From positions 1 through 19,160 of the forward strand of contig JAZNJU010000162.1 of NCBI GenBank assembly GCA_045578205.1: a stretch of DNA of 19,160 bases, read 5' to 3'. The notes under the pieces are model-generated. The model saw only the letters and a program-made list of their open reading frames with translations, had not been told where the DNA came from and did no database searches. Made by a program: the position numbers and the translations under genes. This stretch comes from RGIG8748 sp045578205. GTDB lineage: Bacteria; Bacillota; Clostridia; UMGS1810. Numbering within the stretch: position 1 is the first letter of the stretch; every line of letters begins with the position of its first letter. Below are positions 7,998 to 13,936 of this stretch, piece by piece.

Positions 7998-8792
7998 ATG
8001 AGTATCAAAGCGGGTTTTATAGGCGCCGGAAACATGGGCGGTTCCATACTTTGCGGTGTCGTAAACAGCAACATATTGTGTTCTGATGATATTTATGTAC
8101 ATTCCCTTGTGCTTTCGGACAAGGTAAGAGAACTTAATATAAATGTAACAAATCTGGAAGATTTGGTTAAAAATTCGGATTACATAATATTGTGTATCAA
8201 GCCGAATGGGTTTGAGGAACTTCTCGGGAAGATAAAGCAAATCCCCTCATATGAAAGCAAAATATATGTTTCCATTGCTGCGGGGGTTAGTATTTCTTAT
8301 ATCAAAAATATTCTGGGTGATGTCAGGGTCATAAGGACAATGCCCAATCTTCCTCTTTTTGCAGGGGCAGGAATGACCGTTATTGCTCCTGACAGCAATG
8401 TTTCGGAAGATGAGTGTGCTTTTTGCGAAAAAATCTTCTCTTCATGCGGAAAAACTCTGCGTGTAAAGGAAGAAGAGATAAGCGCATACACTTCCGTAAG
8501 CGGAAGCGGACCGGCATATGCCTTTATGTTCATTGAGGCTCTTGCAGACGCAGCGGTAAGAGGAGGCATTCCCAGAGACAAGGCATATCTTGTAGCATCT
8601 CAGACTCTTTTTGGAAGCGCACTTATGCAACTTGAAACCGGAATGCACCCCGGCGTATTAAAAGATATGGTTTGCTCTCCCGGAGGCACCACCATTGATG
8701 CGGTTGCAAGTCTGGAAAATGACGGTTTCCGCAACTGTGTTATGAATGCGGTGGATGCTTGCCTTAAAAAAGCGGAGTCCATGAAAAAATAG
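7998..8792 (+). CDS. proC: Pyrroline-5-carboxylate reductase
   Basis: Cytosolic enzyme for the last step of proline synthesis: reduction of 1-pyrroline-5-carboxylate with NAD(P)H. The 264-residue product has the dinucleotide-binding start GFIGAGNMGGSIL, the middle motif RTMPNLP and the C-terminal signature SGSGPAYAFMFIEALADAA followed by VCSPGGTTIDAVA. Length is normal for ProC. It has its own promoter and GGAGG. It is followed after 63 bases by the spoIIM-like gene on the same strand, and a stem-loop in that gap could act as terminator or attenuator between them. No proA/proB is nearby. Confidence 0.95.
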   Translation: MSIKAGFIGAGNMGGSILCGVVNSNILCSDDIYVHSLVLSDKVRELNINVTNLEDLVKNSDYIILCIKPNGFEELLGKIKQIPSYESKIYVSIAAGVSISYIKNILGDVRVIRTMPNLPLFAGAGMTVIAPDSNVSEDECAFCEKIFSSCGKTLRVKEEEISAYTSVSGSGPAYAFMFIEALADAAVRGGIPRDKAYLVASQTLFGSALMQLETGMHPGVLKDMVCSPGGTTIDAVASLENDGFRNCVMNAVDACLKKAESMKK

Positions 8793-8800
8793 AATATTTG

Positions 8801-8851
8801 TCCCCCTGTTTTCATAATTATAAGCACACGGAAATTTTGAAAAAGGGGGGA
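8801..8851 (+). promoter_or_regulatory. Stem-loop covering the spoIIM ribosome binding site
   Basis: TCCCCC (8801-8806) can pair with GGGGGA (8846-8851), and TTTTC (8809-8813) with GAAAA (8839-8843). The right arm is the ribosome binding site of the next gene. ATTTTG follows, so it could equally be a weak terminator after proC. Confidence 0.45.
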
Positions 8852-8855
8852 TTTT

Positions 8856-9431
8856 GTGAAGGACAATACTGCATCTTTATCCCGTTTTGCTGTTGCCGTT
8901 TCTTTTGGCATCTTTGGGGTATGTGTTTTTCTTGGAGTCATTACGGCATACAGGCTTGTGGGCGGAGCATTTTCCAAAATGGCGGACTGTGTGTGCTCAC
9001 TCACTTTTGACGGGGTGTCATTTTTGCCCGGGTTCAAAAAGGCGGTCACGGGGGATTTGATATTTTGCCTTTCGGTTCTCTTTTTTACCACAGGTGTCTT
9101 TGGCTGGGTACTCCCCGGCTGTGCCGTTCTTGTAAAAGGATTTTTCATGGGAGCGGTTTCAGGTCTTGCGGCAAAATGTCTTATTATGAAAAAAGCCGCG
9201 GAAGTGTTCTTTGCAGTTTTTGTATCCAACTTTTTGGTTTTGCCCCTTTGGATACTTCTTACTCTGGCGGCAATGAATTTTTCTTTGAATTGGTGCTCCG
9301 TACCGCGGGGCGAAAGGGCAAAGGAATACTCGGTTTTCCTTGTTAAAGTCCTTATGTTTTTTATTTTGATGTGTCTTGCCCAGTGCATACAAATCGGTAT
9401 AGGCGTGGGCGTTATAAATATCGGGAGGTAA
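8856..9431 (+). CDS. spoIIM: SpoIIM-like sporulation membrane protein
   Basis: Probable stage II sporulation protein M (DUF95 family), part of the SpoIIDMP complex that degrades septal peptidoglycan during engulfment; SpoIIM anchors it in the mother-cell membrane. The 191-residue product has four to five hydrophobic segments and the family-like stretch VLPGCAVLVKGFFMGAVSG. It starts with GTG, with a GGGGGG ribosome binding site six bases upstream. Its stop lies five bases before xerD, whose ribosome binding site overlaps the end of this gene. The spoIIM-to-xerD neighbourhood is also found in Bacillus, which supports the call. Sequence similarity alone is modest. Confidence 0.72.
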   Translation: MKDNTASLSRFAVAVSFGIFGVCVFLGVITAYRLVGGAFSKMADCVCSLTFDGVSFLPGFKKAVTGDLIFCLSVLFFTTGVFGWVLPGCAVLVKGFFMGAVSGLAAKCLIMKKAAEVFFAVFVSNFLVLPLWILLTLAAMNFSLNWCSVPRGERAKEYSVFLVKVLMFFILMCLAQCIQIGIGVGVINIGR

Positions 9432-9436
9432 GTTTA

Positions 9437-10318
9437 ATGAACGCACTTATGTGTGAATTTGTAGATTATCTGCAAAATGACAAAAAAGTCGCAAGAAACA
9501 CTTTGCAGTCATATACAAGAGATATAAAGCAGTTTTCGCAGTATATAGATTCCAGAAAACTGGAAGTGGAAAATGTTTCGGGAAGCGACATAGAAAGTTA
9601 CATTGCATATATGCAACTTGAGGGAAAGGCGGCTTCGTCCGTGTCCAGGTCACTGGCATCGGTAAGGGCGCTCTACGCTTATCTGCACCTCAAGGGCTTT
9701 GTGCACGGCGACCCTACATACAGACTCAAAACCCCCAAAGCGGAGAAGAAACTCCCTCAGATACTCACCACAAGTGAGGTCAATGCTCTTTTAAGATGCC
9801 CCGATACTTCCACGGACAAGGGTGTACGCGACAAGGCAATGCTGGAACTTCTCTATGCAACGGGAATTAAAGTTTCGGAACTGATTTCCTTAAACAGGGG
9901 CGACCTGGATCTGGATTTCGGATACATAAAATGCGTAAGCGAAAACGATGCAAGAATTGTCCCCCTTGGCAAAACTGCCATAAGAGCCTTAAGGGAATAT
10001 ATGCAGGGTGCAAGACAGGAAATGATTCTCCAACCCACGGAGGCGGCGCTTTTTGTGAACTGCAACGGAACCAGAATGACCCGTCAGGGATTCTGGAAAC
10101 TGGTCAAATGCTACGCAAAAGAAGCGGACATAAAGAAAGACATAACTCCTCATACTCTGCGCCATTCTTTTGCGGCACATCTTCTGGAAAACGGAGCGGA
10201 TTTGGCATCTATCCAGGAAATGCTCGGACATAAGGATATTGTGTCTACGCAGGTTTATACAAAACTTATGAAAAACCACATACGAGAGGTATACAATAAA
10301 GCCCACCCCAGAGCGTAG
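9437..10318 (+). CDS. xerD: XerD-like tyrosine recombinase
   Basis: Tyrosine recombinase of 293 residues, similar to XerD, which with XerC resolves chromosome dimers at dif sites. It has the SAM-like N-terminal core-binding domain (about 5-85) and the catalytic domain. Visible catalytic residues are H239 and R242 in HTLRHSF, H265 in LGHKD and nucleophile Y274. The first catalytic arginine (usually GLRVSEL) is K145 in GIKVSEL. The usual GKGxKER loop with the catalytic lysine reads SENDARIVPLG, one residue shorter. It may be a divergent clostridial clade with altered chemistry or a weakened enzyme. Start 9437 follows GGGAGG and excludes an in-frame ATG inside spoIIM. No prophage genes are adjacent. 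Confidence 0.85.
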   Translation: MNALMCEFVDYLQNDKKVARNTLQSYTRDIKQFSQYIDSRKLEVENVSGSDIESYIAYMQLEGKAASSVSRSLASVRALYAYLHLKGFVHGDPTYRLKTPKAEKKLPQILTTSEVNALLRCPDTSTDKGVRDKAMLELLYATGIKVSELISLNRGDLDLDFGYIKCVSENDARIVPLGKTAIRALREYMQGARQEMILQPTEAALFVNCNGTRMTRQGFWKLVKCYAKEADIKKDITPHTLRHSFAAHLLENGADLASIQEMLGHKDIVSTQVYTKLMKNHIREVYNKAHPRA

Positions 10319-10381
10319 GCGGGCTTAAAAAATCGCACAGACCGTTTCGCAAATAGGGGATAAAAAAGAGAGAAATAATGT

Positions 10382-10416
10382 AGGACTCCGCAAAAAGCAC
10401 GGAGTCCTTTCTTTTT
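10382..10416 (+). terminator. Terminator after xerD
   Basis: GGACTCCG (10383-10390) pairs with CGGAGTCC (10400-10407) and is followed by TTTCTTTTT. Ends the proC-spoIIM-xerD unit. Confidence 0.85.
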
Positions 10417-10420
10417 GGAA

Positions 10421-10454
10421 TTTGCTCATTCTGAATCATTTTTTTCTATCCCCC
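10421..10454 (-). repeat. Partial third copy of the structured repeat's leader
   Basis: On the minus strand, GGGGATAGAAAAAAATGATT followed by CAGAATGAGCAAA resembles the leader of the copies at 78-119 and 16850-16889. No hairpin or stem-loop partner follows on that strand. Confidence 0.35.
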
Positions 10455-10467
10455 TAAACAGTTGTTG

Positions 10468-10496
10468 TTGACAACACCAAAAAGGAAATATATAAT
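10468..10496 (+). promoter_or_regulatory. Consensus sigma-A promoter of epimerase gene
   Basis: TTGACA (10468-10473), 17-base spacer, TATAAT (10491-10496): a perfect consensus. AGGAGG at 10511-10516 precedes the ATG at 10525. Confidence 0.88.
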
Positions 10497-10524
10497 AAAA
10501 TCAGTACAAAAGGAGGTCACAATA

Positions 10525-11379
10525 ATGAGTGAGTTATTAACTATAAAAAATGATGCTCTTACCGTTACCGTATCCACTTTCGGAGCGGAGATTAAGAGCG
10601 TAAAAGGCGATAAGGAGTACATGTGGGATTCAAATCCCGATGTATGGGGAAAGTCCGCACCGGTACTTTTTCCTATATGCGGAACACTCAAAGGCGGTGA
10701 GTATTCATACAAAGGCAAAACCTACAGTATGCAAAGCCACGGCTTTGCACCGAAATCAGAGTACAGCGTAAGAGAGCATACAACAGATTCTCTTACCTTG
10801 TATATTACTGATACTGAAGAAACTTTGGAAAAATATCCTTTCAAGTTTGATTTTGAGGTAAAGTTCACATTAAACGGAACATCACTCAAGGTGGAATACA
10901 ATGTTACAAACAAGGGAAGTGAAGAACTTTACTACAGCGTTGGCTGTCACGAAGCATATGCCTGCCCCGAGGGTATAGAGGAGTATTATCTGGAATTTCC
11001 CCGCAAACTCGACTTGGATGAATGTGTTCTGGACGGCCCCTTTATGTCGGGCGAAACCAAACCATTTGCAAGAGATTGCGATGCTCTTCCGCTTACCGAA
11101 AAACTCTTTGAGAATGATTCGACCTGCTTTAAAAACATGGGAGCACACAGTGTAATTCTCAAAAACAAACAGGGTACAAGAAGCGTAAAGGTGGATTACC
11201 CCGGCTTTGAATACTTCATAATATGGCACATACCGGGTGCACCCTACATATGCTTAGAGCCGTGGAAAGGTTTTCCCGACTACACTTCCACAGATGGCGA
11301 CTTTACAAAAAAGGACGGTATCATAAGAGTGGAAGCAGGACAGATAAGCAAATCCGAGCATACAATTACATTTGCATAA
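10525..11379 (+). CDS. Aldose 1-epimerase family protein
   Basis: Galactose-mutarotase-like cytosolic protein of 284 residues that probably interconverts the anomers of a hexose or a phosphorylated hexose. The beta-sandwich family motifs are visible: FPICG with following glycine-rich turn, QSHGFA (first active-site His), SVGCHEAY (second His) and CLEPWKGFPD (catalytic Glu). It looks like the LacX/YeaD-type branch rather than classical GalM, so the substrate is open. The first in-frame ATG (10462) lies upstream of the promoter and is excluded. Transcribed alone: a terminator precedes it and a shared one follows. The promoter is perfect consensus, suggesting high constitutive expression. Confidence 0.88.
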   Translation: MSELLTIKNDALTVTVSTFGAEIKSVKGDKEYMWDSNPDVWGKSAPVLFPICGTLKGGEYSYKGKTYSMQSHGFAPKSEYSVREHTTDSLTLYITDTEETLEKYPFKFDFEVKFTLNGTSLKVEYNVTNKGSEELYYSVGCHEAYACPEGIEEYYLEFPRKLDLDECVLDGPFMSGETKPFARDCDALPLTEKLFENDSTCFKNMGAHSVILKNKQGTRSVKVDYPGFEYFIIWHIPGAPYICLEPWKGFPDYTSTDGDFTKKDGIIRVEAGQISKSEHTITFA

Positions 11380-11392
11380 GTAGAAAAAAATG

Positions 11393-11430
11393 AAGCATAT
11401 TGCCGTAAAATCAGCAATATGCTTTATTTT
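11393..11430. terminator. Bidirectional terminator
   Basis: AAGCATATTGC (11393-11403) pairs with GCAATATGCTT (11414-11424). TATTTTTTT follows on the plus strand, and an A-run (11384-11390) upstream gives a T-run on the minus strand. Serves both convergent genes. Confidence 0.85.
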
Positions 11431-12386
11431 TTTGTATTTACAAGTGCTTCAAATTGGTATCCCTCATCGTACAGATACTCAATGATTTTTGGAAGAGCCT
11501 TTGCAGTTATTTCCTTGGAGGGAGAGTCGTGCATAAGCACAACTATATCTCCTGTTTTTGAAAATTTTATGGAAGTTTTAAGAGTGTCCATAAGATACTC
11601 TTCCGTTGGATCTGTGGTATTGCTGTCTCCCGTGAGGCTGTTCCAGTCGATGAAACTGTAGCCAATATCACCAAGAACTTTTCGGTAGGCAGTCTTGCTG
11701 TCTTCGTTTGTAAGGCTGTCATATCCTCCCGGAAAACGGAAAATGAGGTTTTCGTATTCTCTGCCAAGAGCAGTGTCTATGGCGTCTTTGCACTTTGTGA
11801 CTTCCTCTTTGAATGAGTCGGGAGAAGCATAAACCACGTCATACACGTGTGAGTAGGAGTGGTTGCCTATGGAGTGTCCGCCATCTGCAATTTGCTTCAT
11901 AAAGTTGGGGTTTGCCTCTGCTCTGTCTCCCGTTACAAAGAAAGTTGCTTTTACCTTGTACTGATCGAGTACATCCAGAATCATGGGAGTTACTTTGCTG
12001 GGACCGTCGTCAAATGTAAGGTAACATTTTTTGTCGTAATCATACACGTATGCTCCGTCAAATTCAGCCTCTATGGGTGTGTAGCAGTGGGCAAGGTGGT
12101 CCTCAAGGCGGATTTCTCTCAATCGGTCTGCTTTTGCCCTCACTTCCGATAATGGTTTGGGATAAACGAAGCCCTCTTCTTTTTTGAGAGCGGTTTCGTT
12201 TCTGCTCATCACAGTCTGAAACGCTTCCTTTGGAAGTGATGCAATGAGAAAAACAGAAACAGAAATAAGGCAAACGGAAATTACGGAAGTGACAAGTATC
12301 AATCTTGAAAGAAATTTATCAGGTGCTTTGTGTTTTCTTCTGTGGCTGTAATATCCCGAAAGAAAAATGCCGTTTTTTCTTGTCAT
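11424..12386 (-). CDS. Membrane-anchored polysaccharide deacetylase
   Basis: NodB-homology metal-dependent deacetylase of 320 residues that removes acetyl groups from peptidoglycan or another envelope polysaccharide outside the cell. A basic N-terminus and one membrane helix (about 28-50) anchor it. Family motifs are complete: TFDDGPS (catalytic base and metal Asp), HSIGNHSYSH (metal His pair), RFPGGYD, DWNSLTGD and LMHDS. It starts behind AAAAGGAGG. Divergent from spoIVB, and the stop overlaps the shared terminator. The spoIVB neighbourhood suggests a possible cortex or sporulation role, but the promoter looks like vegetative sigma-A. The exact subfamily (PgdA, PdaA, PdaB) is not decidable here. 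Confidence 0.9.
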   Translation of the reverse strand: MTRKNGIFLSGYYSHRRKHKAPDKFLSRLILVTSVISVCLISVSVFLIASLPKEAFQTVMSRNETALKKEEGFVYPKPLSEVRAKADRLREIRLEDHLAHCYTPIEAEFDGAYVYDYDKKCYLTFDDGPSKVTPMILDVLDQYKVKATFFVTGDRAEANPNFMKQIADGGHSIGNHSYSHVYDVVYASPDSFKEEVTKCKDAIDTALGREYENLIFRFPGGYDSLTNEDSKTAYRKVLGDIGYSFIDWNSLTGDSNTTDPTEEYLMDTLKTSIKFSKTGDIVVLMHDSPSKEITAKALPKIIEYLYDEGYQFEALVNTKK

Positions 12387-12408
12387 GCAAACACCTCCTT
12401 TTCATTCT

Positions 12409-12437
12409 ATTATACAAGTTATTTTGATAAATATCAA
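12409..12437 (-). promoter_or_regulatory. Deacetylase promoter
   Basis: On the minus strand TTGATA (12432-12437), 17-base spacer, TATAAT (12409-12414). Strong sigma-A type, just upstream of the AGGAGG. Confidence 0.78.
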
Positions 12438-12526
12438 CAATTTTCGTTTGGAAACAATTCTCGCTTATAAAAGATTGCGAATCGGCAAGATTAATTTGTG
12501 AAATTCTTTTTTGGAGGTTGTTTGAA

Positions 12527-13729
12527 TTGAAATACCGAAAAATAGCCTTTACATTTTCTCTGTTTTTTACGCTTATCATATTTTTCTATTTTTTGTATTG
12601 CATAGAATTTCTTGTAAAAGATTCATATATGGTTTTTGAGGGTTGTGATGTAAATAAGATGCTTCCGCCGGGAATAAGTCTTTCCGATGACACAATGGAG
12701 GCAGGAAAAAGCGGAAGAGTAAAAGAGGAAAATACCGTGAGAGTGTCAAATCTCAAAATCCTCCATGTCATACCCGCAGGTAAAGTCAGCATAACTACGG
12801 TGGATGCACCTACGGTTTTTCCATCGGGAAAATGTATAGGAATAAAGATGTATTCAAGGGGGCTTTTGGTTTCAGGCTTTAGCGACTTTGAGGGACCGGG
12901 CGGTATCTGCGTTTCCCCCGGAGCCGCCGCCGGACTTAAAGCAGGCGATGTTATCCGCTCAATAAACGGAGTGGCAACATCGTCGGTAAGTGAGTTTGCC
13001 GGAATATGCGACGAAAGCGGAGGCGAGTGCACCCTTGCGGTTACAAGAGACGGAAAAGAACTTAAATTTAAAGTCATTGCCAAAAAGTGTGTGGACGGAC
13101 ATATGCGTATGGGGATTTTTGTGAAAAATTCCATAGCCGGCATTGGCACAATGACATATGTGTCATCCGATATGCAGTTTTTCGGTGCACTGGGACATGG
13201 AATAACAGATTTCGGAACACTTGTACCTATGAACAGCGCTCTTGTGTACGATGCCGATATCTTAGATGTGCGGAAAGGTTACAAAGGAGCACCGGGTGAG
13301 GTAATCGGCGCGATAAGTGAAGAAAACCTCATTGGCGAATGTACCAAAAATTCAGGTGAGGGGATATACGGAGTGTTATCGGACTTTGCCTCTGAGGGCG
13401 AGGGGATAAAGGCAGCACCCTCCACGGAGGTAAAGGAGGGCAAAGCACACATACTCTGCAGCGTGAATACAGATGACACTGTCCAAAAATACGAAGTTAC
13501 AATACTGGATATAAACAGAATAGTAAAGAACAAAACAAAATCTTTTTCCATAAAGGTTACGGATGAAAAACTCATAGAAAAAACAGGAGGGATAGTGCAG
13601 GGGATGTCGGGTTCACCCATCCTGCAAAATGGCAAGTTAGTTGGTGCAGTAACTCATGTTTTCGTAAACGATCCTACGAGAGGATATGGTATATTTATTG
13701 AGAATATGCTCTCGGAGGCTGTTGACTAA
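12527..13729 (+). CDS. spoIVB: SpoIVB serine peptidase
   Basis: Sporulation signalling peptidase (family S55) of 400 residues. Made in the forespore, it crosses into the intermembrane space and triggers processing of pro-sigma-K by cleaving SpoIVFA. It has an N-terminal membrane helix (about 4-27), a PDZ domain (about 105-185; SPGAAAGLKAGDVIRSING) and a peptidase domain with probable triad H224 (GALGHG), D346 (KVTDE) and S361 (QGMSGSP). The Asp-Ser spacing equals that of the Bacillus enzyme. The start is TTG at 12527: GGAGG (12513-12517) lies nine bases before it, whereas the alternative TTG at 12518 touches the ribosome binding site. No sigma-G promoter was clear. A long stem-loop follows the stop. 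spo0A, its usual neighbour, lies 4.2 kb downstream. Confidence 0.93.
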   Translation: MKYRKIAFTFSLFFTLIIFFYFLYCIEFLVKDSYMVFEGCDVNKMLPPGISLSDDTMEAGKSGRVKEENTVRVSNLKILHVIPAGKVSITTVDAPTVFPSGKCIGIKMYSRGLLVSGFSDFEGPGGICVSPGAAAGLKAGDVIRSINGVATSSVSEFAGICDESGGECTLAVTRDGKELKFKVIAKKCVDGHMRMGIFVKNSIAGIGTMTYVSSDMQFFGALGHGITDFGTLVPMNSALVYDADILDVRKGYKGAPGEVIGAISEENLIGECTKNSGEGIYGVLSDFASEGEGIKAAPSTEVKEGKAHILCSVNTDDTVQKYEVTILDINRIVKNKTKSFSIKVTDEKLIEKTGGIVQGMSGSPILQNGKLVGAVTHVFVNDPTRGYGIFIENMLSEAVD

Positions 13730-13762
13730 AGCATACTTTGGGTTATAGTTTGCAAACTCAGA

Positions 13763-13800
13763 GGGGGTGTAAAAAATTCAAACGAATTTTTTACACCCCC
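13763..13800 (+). terminator. Long perfect stem-loop after spoIVB
   Basis: A perfect 17-bp stem (13763-13779 with 13784-13800) with loop AAAC. Only TAATATTT follows, a poor T-run. Same family as the stem-loops at 120-159 and 16797-16839. A 12-bp perfect palindrome, AGTTTGCAAACT (13748-13759), lies just before it. Confidence 0.7.
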
Positions 13801-13874
13801 TAATATTTCGAAAATTATCGCCTTGTAACACGGGATTTGTGTGTTGTTTTTTCCTTGTTGTTCGTTTTTTTCTA

Positions 13875-13903
13875 TTTACATTGTGTTTGCTTTGTGGTAT
13901 AAG
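13875..13903 (+). promoter_or_regulatory. Promoter of S-layer-homology gene
   Basis: TTTACA (13875-13880), 17-base spacer and TATAAG (13898-13903), with extended -10 TG at 13895. GGGAG precedes the ATG at 13937. Confidence 0.75.
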
Positions 13904-13936
13904 AAAACAAAAGTTCCTATAGAAAGGGAGATAAAT

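Noticed and set aside
8600..9388. 262-codon open frame on the minus strand over proC and spoIIM
   Set aside because: It is antisense to well-supported genes, is rich in Lys/Thr/Pro as expected of a shadow frame, and has no convincing start or domain.
9437..10318. xerD-like gene as integrase of a prophage or conjugative element
   Set aside because: No phage or conjugation genes, attachment repeats or adjacent tRNA; it is tightly coupled to spoIIM as in other spore formers.
10302..10328. Hairpin AAGCCCACC/GGCGGGCTT at the end of xerD as terminator
   Set aside because: It is followed by an A-run rather than T-run on the plus strand; the clear terminator is at 10382-10416.
12518..12526. Earlier TTG start for spoIVB
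   Set aside because: The codon touches the GGAGG and leaves no spacing. The TTG at 12527 has nine bases.
13841..13936. N-terminal extension of the S-layer-homology protein
   Set aside because: It spans the promoter and ribosome binding site, and the signal peptide begins at 13937.
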